Positions 1-9,599 of a stretch of DNA of 64,000 nt are shown piece by piece. Each line of letters starts with the position of its first letter. The stretch's first letter is position 1. The notes beneath the pieces are model-generated. The model was not told the DNA's origin. It made no database searches and worked only from the letters and a program-made list of their open reading frames with translations. The DNA lies in the NCBI GenBank assembly GCA_946414395.1, contig CAMKOE010000009.1, positions 1 through 64,000 on the forward strand, written 5' to 3'. Made by a program: the position numbers and the translations under genes. Source of the DNA: an uncultured Porphyromonadaceae bacterium. Lineage in GTDB: Bacteria > Bacteroidota > Bacteroidia > Bacteroidales > Muribaculaceae.

Positions 1-70
1 TATGACGTTTCTCTAAGTTTTGTTTGGAGTTCTTTTCGATGCGTTTTAGTCCATAAGAATTATGATTAAC

Positions 71-487
71 ATGGAAGAATACAAAGACATCAAAGGGTAC
101 GAAGGGAAGTACCAAATCAGTGACACAGGCAAGGTGTACAGTGTCCACAGTGGAAAAACACTGAAAACAGTCCCCAATAAAAACTACGGTTATCATCAAG
201 TGATGTTGTGGAGCAACAGCACCGTTAAACTTCATTATGTGCATCGGCTGGTAGCGGAGGCATTTGTCGAGAACCCCGATAATCATAAAATCGTCACCCA
301 CATCAACGGAGATAAAGACGATAACACAGCTGGTAACCTCATGTGGGTGAAGAAGGCAGTACATCGTAGAAAACAAAAGTCCGTTAAAAACAACCCGTGG
401 AAGGATAAGGATATTTTGGTCAGGGTCATCGAGGAAATAAACCGAGAAAAAAGGGAACGAGAGAATGGCAAGGAAAAAAGCAAGTAA
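71..487 (+). CDS. NUMOD4/HNH homing-type endonuclease
   Basis: ORF 62..487; likely start MEEYKDI at 71; NUMOD4-like 'YKDIKGYEGKYQISDTGKVYS' and HNH-like 'VHRLVAEAFVENP..HINGDKDDN' motifs; lies directly before terminase genes. Confidence 0.85.
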   Translation: MEEYKDIKGYEGKYQISDTGKVYSVHSGKTLKTVPNKNYGYHQVMLWSNSTVKLHYVHRLVAEAFVENPDNHKIVTHINGDKDDNTAGNLMWVKKAVHRRKQKSVKNNPWKDKDILVRVIEEINREKRERENGKEKSK

Positions 488-836
488 ATACGATGGATAT
501 ACCGATTACACTAAGGAATTCATGACCGCTGTAGAAGCGTTTGTAAAAAAGAAATACGGCAAGATAGCCCCGCATTGGGATGGTCAACTGCAATTGCTGG
601 CCACAAATTATGAATTATTCATCCTTGCCAAGGAACAGGTGAAGAAAGACGGTCTGATGATGACTAATCGATTTGGTGGTCTGGACAAACACCCGATGCT
701 TAGACAAATAACAGATGCTAATATTCAGTGCATTAAACTTATCCATGAATTCGGATTATCACCATCGGCATTAGGCAAAATCAAGGACAGTGAGGATGAG
801 GATAACGACACCATCAGGGAGTTAATCAATGGATGA
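465..836 (+). CDS. Phage terminase small subunit (P27-like)
   Basis: Size, position before TerL, C-terminal 'LGLSPSALGKIK'-like motif (FGLSPSALGKIK). Confidence 0.75.
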   Translation: MARKKASKYDGYTDYTKEFMTAVEAFVKKKYGKIAPHWDGQLQLLATNYELFILAKEQVKKDGLMMTNRFGGLDKHPMLRQITDANIQCIKLIHEFGLSPSALGKIKDSEDEDNDTIRELING

Positions 837-2469
837 TGAATTTGCAAAATATAAATTATATGCAACTCAGGTTGTCAATGGTGATGTGGTGGCTTGTGAG
901 TATGTCCGATTGGCTTGCCTACGCTATCTCAGTTATTTTGACCGTGATGATTTGACCTTTGACCCGTCTAAAGCCGATAAGGTGGTCAACTTCATCGGCA
1001 AGTTACGACATTTCACGGGTAGCCACAACGGTAAACCATTTGTCCTTCAGGAATGGCAGAAATTCATCATCTACTCAATCTATGGGTGGTATCATGCCGA
1101 TGGCTCAAGGATGGTGCGTAACGCATATATTGAGGTGGCACGAAAGAACGGCAAGACCGCGCTGGTAGCCGCTCTTTGTCTATATCATCTGATTGCCGAT
1201 GGTGAAGCCAATGCCCAAGTTATTTTAAGTGCCACAAGCGCAAAACAGGCCAAAATCTGTTTTGATATGTGCTCTAATTTCATCAAGCCACTGGACAAGA
1301 AAGGTAAATACTTCAAGCGTTATCGTGATACTATCAAATTCGATGCCACTACATCATCGTTACATATCGTAGCGGCAGATGCTTCACGTCTGGACGGATA
1401 TAATGCTTCCATGTTCGTGTGTGACGAATTACATGAATTTAAGGATGGCAGTGTCTTTAACGTACTTCAGTCTTCACAGGGTATGAGGGAAAACCCGCTT
1501 GGGGTCTGTATCACAACAGCAGGTTTTAACCGTTCATCATTCTGTTACAGTATGCGTTCATCAATGGTTGAATTGCTCTATGGCAAAAAACCGGATGATT
1601 CCCAATTTGCCGTGATTTTCACCCTTGACGATGGGGACAATTACGAGGATGAATCCAATTGGGTCAAATCTTCACCCAATCTAGGGGTCACGGTGAAAAA
1701 GGAATATTTGAGACAACAGGCACAGCAAGCAAAAAACAACCCAACACTGTTGACCTCATATCTGACAAAACTGCAAAATATATGGCTCAGTAGCAGTGAA
1801 GAATGGATTGCAGCGGAGTGCATCTTCAAGGCACAACAACAATGGGACTACACAATAACGGATGAACCATTTGCATATTTGGGTGTTGACCTTGGTAGTA
1901 CAAGTGACATGACGTGTGTATCGGTGATGATTCCGAATGATGAACGGTATTATTTCAGGAACTACTATTTTTTACCATCTGAGCAATTGACCGTCAACCC
2001 AAATCGAGAGTTATACCGAGTATGGCATCAGCAGGGCTATTTGATAGTGACACCTGGAAATGTGACAGATTATGATACTATATTGACGGAAATATTGAAA
2101 CTCAACGACATAGTACAGATTATCCAAGTATCATACGACCAATGGAACGCAACCCAATTTGCCATCAATGCTACCGAGCAAGGAATAAATCTGTTGCCAT
2201 ATAGCATGAGCATCGGCAGTCTAAACCGCCCGACAAAAGAACTGGCACGTCTGATATTATCCGAGAAAGTGGTCATCTACACCAACCCCATCGATAATTT
2301 CTGCTTCGAGAATGTGGTAATAAAAAGGGACTTCAACGACAATGAGAGACCCACAAAAGAAAGTTACAACAACAAAATTGACGGTGTTCTGGCTATGATA
2401 ATGGCACTTGGTGGTTATCTGACCACTGACCACTATGATAATTCAATAGTAGGCTTGAACTTTACGTGA
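829..2469 (+). CDS. Phage terminase large subunit
   Basis: 546 aa; ATPase region 'YIEVARKNGKTALVAAL', 'MFVCDELHEFKDG' and nuclease-domain 'YLGVDLGSTSDMT'. Confidence 0.92.
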   Translation: MDDEFAKYKLYATQVVNGDVVACEYVRLACLRYLSYFDRDDLTFDPSKADKVVNFIGKLRHFTGSHNGKPFVLQEWQKFIIYSIYGWYHADGSRMVRNAYIEVARKNGKTALVAALCLYHLIADGEANAQVILSATSAKQAKICFDMCSNFIKPLDKKGKYFKRYRDTIKFDATTSSLHIVAADASRLDGYNASMFVCDELHEFKDGSVFNVLQSSQGMRENPLGVCITTAGFNRSSFCYSMRSSMVELLYGKKPDDSQFAVIFTLDDGDNYEDESNWVKSSPNLGVTVKKEYLRQQAQQAKNNPTLLTSYLTKLQNIWLSSSEEWIAAECIFKAQQQWDYTITDEPFAYLGVDLGSTSDMTCVSVMIPNDERYYFRNYYFLPSEQLTVNPNRELYRVWHQQGYLIVTPGNVTDYDTILTEILKLNDIVQIIQVSYDQWNATQFAINATEQGINLLPYSMSIGSLNRPTKELARLILSEKVVIYTNPIDNFCFENVVIKRDFNDNERPTKESYNNKIDGVLAMIMALGGYLTTDHYDNSIVGLNFT

Positions 2470-2506
2470 AAAACAGATATTTATAATAGTATAGAGTATA
2501 AGAACT

Positions 2507-3739
2507 ATGGGAAAACTGAGAAAGTTTTTTGGAATAAAGGAAAAGGAAACAAGGGACACGGAATCACTGCAATATGTGACCCCGTGGGGTGAGGCATTGA
2601 CATTCGGGCAATATGTAAACCGCTATTCGGCAATGAACATCAGTGCCGTGTATGCCGCAACCAACCTGATAGCCAACACCATTGCCATGTTACCTATCAA
2701 GGTGCTGATAAATGGTGCAGAGGGCAAGAACGAAATGGATAACCACCCGCTTAATCTGGTGTTTGGAGAAAAGGACAATGACAACCTGATTTCAAGATTC
2801 AACTTAATCAAGTTGATAGTGCAATCGGTGATACTGAAGGGTAACGCATTCTGCTACATTCATCGTGCTCAGGATGGCACAGTGATGGCATTAAGGTTTT
2901 TGGAATCAAGTGATGTCATCATCAACTATAACAAGCAGAAAGATATGCTGTACTACGACTGTCCTATCATCAGCAAGAAACATATTGAGCCAATCAATAT
3001 GCTGCATTTCATTCTGAATTCATACGATGGCATCAACGGTGTAAGCGTGTTATCCTACGCAAATCGTACACTTGGAATCACCAACGCTTCGGAAAATGCA
3101 GCCAAATCATTCTTCGAGAATGGGATGAACGTCAACGGACTGTTGAAGGTCAATACACCTATCAACCAAAAACAAAAGGACGAAATCAGACAATCATGGC
3201 AGCAGGCATACAGCGGTAATGGTGGCGGTCTAGCTATTATCAATGCCAATATGGACTATCAGCAGTTGACTTTATCACCCGAAGATAGCCAATTGTTGGC
3301 ATCAAGACAGTATAACATTGCTGATATTGCCCGATTCTTCAATCTTAATCCGTTACTGTTGGGTGGTGAAAGTGGTGCAACGTATTCTTCACTGGAAATG
3401 TTGCAGAATGCGTTTTTGGTACATACAATTCAACCCTATGTGGCAATGATAGAAAGTGAACTAAACCGAAAATTGCTGAAACCTTCAGAAAGCACACTGT
3501 CCATCATCCTTGAGACAAATGACCTTCTCAGAATCGACAAACAAAGTCAAGCCAACTATTACAAGACGATGGTGGATGCTGGTATCTTGTCACGAAATGA
3601 AGTCAGAAAAGAAATCGGCTATAACGGGTTTGACGGTGGTGATGACCATACAATTGCATACAGTGACACGGCACAAAACACACTGGAAAATAAAGAGGAA
3701 AACACAACAGATACAGATGATACGGATAACGAGGAATGA
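2507..3739 (+). CDS. Phage portal protein (HK97 family)
   Basis: 410 aa; 'NISAVYAATNLIANTIAMLPIKV' and 'FNLNPLLLGGESGATYSSLEMLQ' typical of portals. Confidence 0.92.
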   Translation: MGKLRKFFGIKEKETRDTESLQYVTPWGEALTFGQYVNRYSAMNISAVYAATNLIANTIAMLPIKVLINGAEGKNEMDNHPLNLVFGEKDNDNLISRFNLIKLIVQSVILKGNAFCYIHRAQDGTVMALRFLESSDVIINYNKQKDMLYYDCPIISKKHIEPINMLHFILNSYDGINGVSVLSYANRTLGITNASENAAKSFFENGMNVNGLLKVNTPINQKQKDEIRQSWQQAYSGNGGGLAIINANMDYQQLTLSPEDSQLLASRQYNIADIARFFNLNPLLLGGESGATYSSLEMLQNAFLVHTIQPYVAMIESELNRKLLKPSESTLSIILETNDLLRIDKQSQANYYKTMVDAGILSRNEVRKEIGYNGFDGGDDHTIAYSDTAQNTLENKEENTTDTDDTDNEE

Positions 3740-5279
3740 TGACATTGCGTTTAACGTGGATGACATCAGGGGCAAAGGTGACAGATATAAAATCACCTTT
3801 TACACGGTGAACAGTGCCGTGAACATACAAAAGACTGACCAAGATGTTACCAACGGAATCATTACACTTAATGGGTCTGAACTGATGACCATTGGTGAGG
3901 GTGTCATGAATTTCCGTGTGGATAACATTGCACCAAGTGCTGGTTACAATGATGGTGTGTATAATTCATCATTCACACGAACCACAAAGTATTACATTGT
4001 CTCTGGTGTAATCATACCTGATGGTGAAGATACTGAAACGGTCATTGACCTTGTATCTGAGTTGCAAAACTCAATCAGTTCAGAAATCACGAGGTCAACC
4101 AACAAAGACAATGCCCATGATGCCGCTATAGCCAATGTATATACCAAAGCTGAGGTGGATTCACTCATTGAGAATATCGATACAGGAGACCATTTACCTG
4201 AAGGTGTGGTGGTTGACAGCAACTATATACACACAGACAACAACTATACCACAACAGATAAAAACAAATTGGTCGGTATTGCATCAGGTGCTGAGGTCAA
4301 TGTACAATCTGATTGGAATGTGACAAGCACAAGCAGTGACGCATATATTAAAAATAAACCTAACAAGGTATCAGCTTTCACCAATGATGCTGGCTATTTG
4401 ACAACTGAAACAGACCCGACAGTACCATCATGGGCAAAACAATCTACAAAACCAAGTTATACAGCAAGTGAGGTTGGTGCATTACCCAGTTCAACGGTTA
4501 TCCCATCAAAAACCTCAGACCTTACCAATGACAGCAATTTCATATCTGATGCCAACTACAACCACACAGACAACAACTATACCACAACAGATAAAAACAA
4601 ATTGGCTGGACTGTCCAATTATGATGATACGGCACTAGCTGGAAGAGTTACTGCCAACGAGACAGCGTTAACCAACGTATATACTAAAACACAGGTGGAT
4701 TCTAAATTCACAGATATTAGGTCAACAACAGTAGGACTTTTTGATGGGATTAACAACTATGTTTTGCTATCAGCTGACTATGATGGTACTTTTGACTGCA
4801 ATACTATAAAGTTCACAGACTTATATTCAGGAACCGAAGCACTATTTAGTTTAGCACCTATGGGGTATGCCCTGAATCTTGGAAAATATAAAACTAATAT
4901 TGAGACCATACCATCAGTAGTAGATGGGATATGTACGATAGAACTAAATCCAGGTTATACCACATTCAAATCGGTGAGAACTTTTTGGCGTACAGCCGCA
5001 ACAGTAAATTTTACGTTCCATACACCGACATATGTGGAACATGAAATTGTTCCTGAGTATTATTTATTTATGGCTGCACCAGGTACTGGAACCATTAGCA
5101 TTACAGGATTCAACTTTGATAATTTATTAGGTACTGCACAAACATTGCTATGGAAGGATGGAACAACACCCGATATATTAACTGATGTAACAGCAGATAG
5201 AAGTTTAAACCACATCATAAAATTCACACTTATTAATGCAACAACCATACTGGGTGAAGTAATAAAATATAAGAGTTAA
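3717..5279 (+). CDS. Fibre/baseplate-like structural protein
   Basis: ATG at 3717 overlaps the portal end; BppU-like N-terminus (MIRITRNDDIAFNVDDIRGKGDRYKITFYTVN), 'VYTKAEVDSLI' and duplicated 'HTDNNYTTTDKNKL' fibre motifs. Confidence 0.75.
   Translation: MIRITRNDDIAFNVDDIRGKGDRYKITFYTVNSAVNIQKTDQDVTNGIITLNGSELMTIGEGVMNFRVDNIAPSAGYNDGVYNSSFTRTTKYYIVSGVIIPDGEDTETVIDLVSELQNSISSEITRSTNKDNAHDAAIANVYTKAEVDSLIENIDTGDHLPEGVVVDSNYIHTDNNYTTTDKNKLVGIASGAEVNVQSDWNVTSTSSDAYIKNKPNKVSAFTNDAGYLTTETDPTVPSWAKQSTKPSYTASEVGALPSSTVIPSKTSDLTNDSNFISDANYNHTDNNYTTTDKNKLAGLSNYDDTALAGRVTANETALTNVYTKTQVDSKFTDIRSTTVGLFDGINNYVLLSADYDGTFDCNTIKFTDLYSGTEALFSLAPMGYALNLGKYKTNIETIPSVVDGICTIELNPGYTTFKSVRTFWRTAATVNFTFHTPTYVEHEIVPEYYLFMAAPGTGTISITGFNFDNLLGTAQTLLWKDGTTPDILTDVTADRSLNHIIKFTLINATTILGEVIKYKS
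4230..4272 (+). repeat. 43-bp exact direct repeat, copy 1 (in fibre-like gene)
   Basis: cacacagacaacaactataccacaacagataaaaacaaattgg, identical to 4563-4605. Confidence 0.9.
4563..4605 (+). repeat. 43-bp exact direct repeat, copy 2 (in fibre-like gene)
   Basis: Identical to 4230-4272. Confidence 0.9.
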
Positions 5280-5290
5280 ATTGAAACTAT

Positions 5291-5857
5291 ATGGAAAAGG
5301 AAATAAGGAACATTCAGAATAAGATACAACGCACATCAGAGGACTCAAGATTGGTTGAAGGCACTGCCATTGTGTTCAACTCAGACAGTGTTGATATGGG
5401 ATTCATTGAACAGATTGCCCCCACAGCCATTGACAATGAAACCATTGCCAACAGTGACGTTTTTGCCTATCTTGACCACAATGACAACAGAGGTGTTCTG
5501 GCTCGTTGCAAGTATGGCAAGGGGTCGTTGGATTTGTGGATTGAAAACGATGGCTTGCACTACAGATTTGAAGCACCAAAAACACAGTTGGGTGATGAAC
5601 TGTTGAGTTATCTGTCAAGGGGTGAAATCACAGCATCATCATTTGCGTTTACGGTTGCAGAAGGTGGTGACAGTTGGTCAAGGGACAATGATGGCACAGT
5701 CAGACGCAGAATCACAAAGATTGACAGACTGTTTGATGTATCACCTGTATTCCAACCCGCATACGAGACAACGAGTGTGGCAAAGCGTAAACTGGATGAA
5801 ATCAACGCACTCAATGATAAACTTGACGCAATATTGTCAGAAATTCAGTCATGGTAA
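5291..5857 (+). CDS. HK97-family prohead protease
   Basis: 188 aa; 'RLVEGTAIVFNSDS..FIEQIAPTAI', 'AYLDHNDNRGVLARCKYG', 'ITASSFAFTV'. Confidence 0.9.
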   Translation: MEKEIRNIQNKIQRTSEDSRLVEGTAIVFNSDSVDMGFIEQIAPTAIDNETIANSDVFAYLDHNDNRGVLARCKYGKGSLDLWIENDGLHYRFEAPKTQLGDELLSYLSRGEITASSFAFTVAEGGDSWSRDNDGTVRRRITKIDRLFDVSPVFQPAYETTSVAKRKLDEINALNDKLDAILSEIQSW

Positions 5858-5910
5858 TTGACTTTTTCTGAAGAACAACATATTTATAATAATAAAAGGT
5901 GAAAATAATT

Positions 5911-7203
5911 ATGAGACAACCGATAAAGAAAGTCAATTCACTTCAAATCAAGGACAAGAGAGCGCAATTAAAGGCTCAGGGTGAAGAAATCGTCAACCGT
6001 GCCAAGACAGAGGTAAGGGATTTGACCGATGAAGAGACACAGGCCATCAACGACATCAAGGAACAGATAAAAGGTCTTGATGAAGAATTGAAGGCACTTG
6101 ACGAAAGACTTGCCAATCTTAAATTTGAAGATGAAGAGGATAAAGAAACAGAAATCCCATCGGATGATGAGGAAAAAAATAATGAAGATAAAGAAGAAAA
6201 GAATCATAGGACTATGAAGAAAGAAAGATTTAGTTTAGTAAAAGCTATCCGCAACATTGCTAACAATAAGCCAATGGATGAACTTACCGCAGCCGTGATA
6301 GCAAAGGGCAGTGAGGAGGCCCGTAAAGCTGGTATCAGCACACAGGGTCAAATCCAACTCCCTGAAAGCCGTGCAACCGTCACCGTAACTGCTGAAGGTG
6401 AAGACGTTGTTGCAACTGACCTGTTTGACATTCTGATGCCGTTGCGTGCAAAGAACGTGCTTGTCGAAGCTGGCGCAAAATTCTACGGTAATCTTGTCGG
6501 TGACGTACAGGTTCCCGTGATGAGTGCATCTAATGTAACTTGGAAAGGTGAGATTGCCGAGGCCGCTGATGGCGCTGGTACTTTCAGCCACGTAACCCTT
6601 AGCCCACATCGTCTGACCGCATACGTGGACATCAGCAAACAGATGCTGGCACAGGATTCCGTTGACGTTGAGAACGCTATCCGTACAGACCTTATCAATG
6701 CCATCAACACCAAACTTGAGCAGACCATTTTGGGTAATGGTGATGGTAAAGAGGGTGGTACTACAGTAGTTGCACCTCTGGGTATGAGAAATGGTGTTAC
6801 CGCTACCACTGTGGCTGATTTTGAAGACCTGTGTGAACTGGAAAGCAATGTAGAGGATGCTAATGTCATCGGTGAATGCTCATACGTGATTAGCAACAAA
6901 GCAAAAGCCGCTTTACGTTCAATGATTAAAGGTACAAATGGTACTGGTATGGTATTCGAGAATGGTACTGTTGACGGCACTAAGGCTCTTAACACCTCAA
7001 ATGTAGGTACTACAAAGACCATCATCTATGGTGACTGGAGCAATCTGGCAATCGGTTCTTGGGGCAATATCGACATTACGGTTGACCCATATACAAAAGC
7101 CGCAGCTGGTCAGGTGCGTATCGTGGTAAACGCATTCTTCGATGCTCAGAAACTTCGTAGCAATGCCTTTGCTGTGGGCACTATCAACACTGCAAGCAAC
7201 TAA
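5911..7203 (+). CDS. Phage major capsid protein (HK97 fold, with N-terminal delta-like coiled coil)
   Basis: Long charged N-terminal coiled coil followed by capsid domain 'VLVEAGAKFYGNLVGDVQVPVMSASNVTWKGE'; directly follows the protease. Confidence 0.92.
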   Translation: MRQPIKKVNSLQIKDKRAQLKAQGEEIVNRAKTEVRDLTDEETQAINDIKEQIKGLDEELKALDERLANLKFEDEEDKETEIPSDDEEKNNEDKEEKNHRTMKKERFSLVKAIRNIANNKPMDELTAAVIAKGSEEARKAGISTQGQIQLPESRATVTVTAEGEDVVATDLFDILMPLRAKNVLVEAGAKFYGNLVGDVQVPVMSASNVTWKGEIAEAADGAGTFSHVTLSPHRLTAYVDISKQMLAQDSVDVENAIRTDLINAINTKLEQTILGNGDGKEGGTTVVAPLGMRNGVTATTVADFEDLCELESNVEDANVIGECSYVISNKAKAALRSMIKGTNGTGMVFENGTVDGTKALNTSNVGTTKTIIYGDWSNLAIGSWGNIDITVDPYTKAAAGQVRIVVNAFFDAQKLRSNAFAVGTINTASN

Positions 7204-7239
7204 TTATTGAAATAACACACACAACACACATTCACGAAT

Positions 7240-7566
7240 ATGTATCTGCAATTATATCAAGTGAAGAAACATCTTAACATCAATGATGAATTCCATGATG
7301 ACGATGAGTATCTGGTCGACCTTTCAATGGTGGCAGAAAACATCGTGCAGAAACATATTGACGTTGAACTTCAAGACTTGGAAGATGGGGTGGGAAATCT
7401 ACCCGCCCCATTGACTCAAGCCATGTTACTGCTTGTCGGTAACTACTATGCCAACCGTGAGAGTGTGGCATTTGCTTCGGCACAGCCATTACCCCATGCA
7501 TTTGAGTACATCATTGCATTGTACAAGAACTACAACGGTCCAAAGGAGGGGACAAGCACGTTATGA
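7240..7566 (+). CDS. Head-tail connector (gp6-like)
   Basis: 108 aa 'YQVKKHLNINDEFHDDDEYLVDLSMVAENIVQKHI', 'LLLVGNYYANRESV'. Confidence 0.85.
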   Translation: MYLQLYQVKKHLNINDEFHDDDEYLVDLSMVAENIVQKHIDVELQDLEDGVGNLPAPLTQAMLLLVGNYYANRESVAFASAQPLPHAFEYIIALYKNYNGPKEGTSTL

Positions 7567-7880
7567 TAGCTGGCAGGTTAAATGAAGTGGTGAAGATTTT
7601 TCAACCCAAGGAAACTGTGAACGAGTATGGTGAACGCACCACAGAGTATGTTGAAGAATATTCCACACGTGCCAAAGTGGAGTACAATACTGGCAACCGT
7701 GCCAATGAAAATGACGAAATTGTTTTCAGTTACTTCAAGACTTTCAACTTCAGGTCATACGTACCTTTAGCAGAGACTTCATTGATAGAGTGGCAGGGCA
7801 AAAGATACCGCATCCTCACAGTCGAAAGACGCAGGGAATGGAACGACATAATTGTAAACACGGAACTTGTCAATGAATAA
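7563..7880 (+). CDS. Phage head closure protein
   Basis: 105 aa 'AGRLNEVVKIFQPKETVNEYGERTTEYVEEYSTRAKVEY'; 4-bp overlap with upstream gene. Confidence 0.85.
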   Translation: MIAGRLNEVVKIFQPKETVNEYGERTTEYVEEYSTRAKVEYNTGNRANENDEIVFSYFKTFNFRSYVPLAETSLIEWQGKRYRILTVERRREWNDIIVNTELVNE

Positions 7881-8376
7881 CAGCGTTGTTGAAATAGATG
7901 CTCAAGAGATAGACAGGATGCTCAATAACCTTGATGATGCCGAGGTGAAAAACAGAATCCTTTTTGACGCTGTGAAATCTGGCGCAAAGGTATTGCAAGA
8001 GACCACCAAGAACTATTTCCGTAACGCAATGGGAGATGCTGCAACCCACTATTCACCATATATCCGTAAACCCTTTGAAGAGGGTGTGACCATGAAAGGT
8101 GACAAGTCATATTGTGAAGCCACTGTAAGTATCATGTCGGACCACCGCATGAAATGGTTTGAGAAAGGCACTAAACCACGTTACACCAAGGGACGCAGGA
8201 TTATCGGTTATGCCAAAAGTAAACGTAACCAATTGGAACGGGAGGGTAAGGGACATTATACAGGCTCGATAACTGGACGAAATTTCTTCCGCAACGCAAG
8301 ACAATCAAGTGAGGGTGCTATCACCAATGCCATCACACAATCCATCAATAATGCACTAAACAAGATAATGGGATGA
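7867..8376 (+). CDS. HK97 gp10-like phage morphogenesis protein
   Basis: 169 aa, 'AVKSGAKVLQETTKNYFR'; syntenic position. Confidence 0.8.
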   Translation: MSMNNSVVEIDAQEIDRMLNNLDDAEVKNRILFDAVKSGAKVLQETTKNYFRNAMGDAATHYSPYIRKPFEEGVTMKGDKSYCEATVSIMSDHRMKWFEKGTKPRYTKGRRIIGYAKSKRNQLEREGKGHYTGSITGRNFFRNARQSSEGAITNAITQSINNALNKIMG

Positions 8377-8744
8377 AGAACTTTACAGTAGGACGTGACA
8401 TTGTGGCAATTCTCAATTCAAGTGAGGAAATACGGGCATCATTAGGTGACAAGATTTTCCCGCTGGTTGCAGTTGCCAATACAACATTTCCGTTCTTGGT
8501 ATACAGACGGTCATATTATACCCCGCAGACCAATAAGGACTATGAGAATGAGAAGGTGGGAATGGAGATAGTCATTTGCTCTACAACCTACAATGAGAGT
8601 GTGGGGATAGCCGATGCAGTAGCAGATGCCATCCTGCATCAAGAGACAGATACCATCGATGACATCAAAATCACAAATATCAATGAAGACTTCATCGATG
8701 ACACATACACACAGAAAATAAATCTGGAAATAACTTTGAAATAA
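8373..8744 (+). CDS. Tail terminator/completion-like protein (DUF3168-like)
   Basis: 123 aa; position between gp10-like protein and tail tube; overlap with upstream gene. Confidence 0.7.
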   Translation: MKNFTVGRDIVAILNSSEEIRASLGDKIFPLVAVANTTFPFLVYRRSYYTPQTNKDYENEKVGMEIVICSTTYNESVGIADAVADAILHQETDTIDDIKITNINEDFIDDTYTQKINLEITLK

Positions 8745-8771
8745 TAATCAATTAAAATATATTTTAATACT

Positions 8772-9239
8772 ATGAGTAAGATTAAAGGTGGAGACTTAAT
8801 GTTATTCCTCAACACAACTGGAAAATCAATTGCTTATGCTACATCACACACGCTGGAAATTACAGGTGAGACCACTGATACCTCTAACAAGGATGAAGGT
8901 GGCGGTGACTGGGCAAGTCAGGAAGTTAACCTGCTTTCTTGGTCTGCAACATCGGAAAACCTTTACAGCCTTGACGGTGAGGGCAACAACTTTGCTGACC
9001 TGTTTGACCTGATGATTGCCAAGACCCCTATTAAGGCAGTGTTTGGAAAGAAATCATCTAATGCAACCGATGTACCTGATGGTGGTTGGGAAGCATCTAA
9101 TGCATCAACTTCAACCCCAATCTATGAGGGTAATGTCGTTATCACTTCATTATCGTTGAATGCGCCTAACGGTGAGTATTCAACTTATACCGCACAGTTC
9201 CAAGGTGTAGGTGCTCTGGTAAAAAAAACAACGGTATAA
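8772..9239 (+). CDS. Phage major tail (tube) protein, TP901-1-like, zero-frame product
   Basis: 155 aa 'GGDLMLFLNTTGKSIAYATSHTLEITGETTDTSNKDEGGGDW'; ends GTA AAA AAA ACA ACG GTA TAA. Confidence 0.85.
   Translation: MSKIKGGDLMLFLNTTGKSIAYATSHTLEITGETTDTSNKDEGGGDWASQEVNLLSWSATSENLYSLDGEGNNFADLFDLMIAKTPIKAVFGKKSSNATDVPDGGWEASNASTSTPIYEGNVVITSLSLNAPNGEYSTYTAQFQGVGALVKKTTV
9221..9227 (+). promoter_or_regulatory. Candidate -1 programmed ribosomal frameshift slippery heptamer A-AAA-AAA
   Basis: Run of eight A at 9221-9228; zero frame is GTA(9219-9221) AAA AAA; the -1 frame is open from here to the TAA at 9500-9502. Confidence 0.7.
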
Positions 9240-9502
9240 CCTATAAAGAGTTGAATTCATCTGTAGACCTGAGTGCAATACGTTGGGTGGAGCATTCAGA
9301 TTACACATTTGAGGTTATCAGCACGAATGGCATTGAAAACGGTGATAATGTCAAAATCACTGGAAATGTAAGGACTGGAACATTCACCGTATATGGTACA
9401 GCGGTTGAAGTAATCAGTGATACAAAGATAACTGTTCATGTGGACAAGACCGAAACAAAGACATCTGGCATCATTACCCCACCAATAGGGGGACTTAATT
9501 AA
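9227..9502 (+). CDS. -1-frame C-terminal extension of tail tube protein (Ig-like/BIG-like candidate)
   Basis: Reads NNGITYKELNSSVDLSAIRWVEHSDYTFEVISTNGIENGDNVKITGNVRTGTFTVYGTAVEVISDTKITVHVDKTETKTSGIITPPIGGLN; no ATG start; the ORF track shows only its TTG-started 83-aa portion from 9251. Confidence 0.65.
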   Translation, partial: NNGITYKELNSSVDLSAIRWVEHSDYTFEVISTNGIENGDNVKITGNVRTGTFTVYGTAVEVISDTKITVHVDKTETKTSGIITPPIGGLN

Positions 9503-9580
9503 AAAGGGCTATCAATACCCGTTCATCGGGAAGATAAATGAACAATGGGCAACACCACTGACTGGGTATTGCCCTTTTTA
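9501..9580. terminator. Bidirectional terminator between virion module and integrase
   Basis: aaaaagggc...aataccc ... gggtatt gcccttttt long inverted repeat between convergent genes. Confidence 0.75.
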
Positions 9581-9599
9581 TCTTGGCGTTTTGGAATTA

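Noticed and set aside
3510-3716. N-terminal 69 aa of the 589-aa fibre-like ORF in the track
   Set aside because: Lies in an alternate frame of the portal gene; the ATG at 3717 gives a BppU-like N-terminus.
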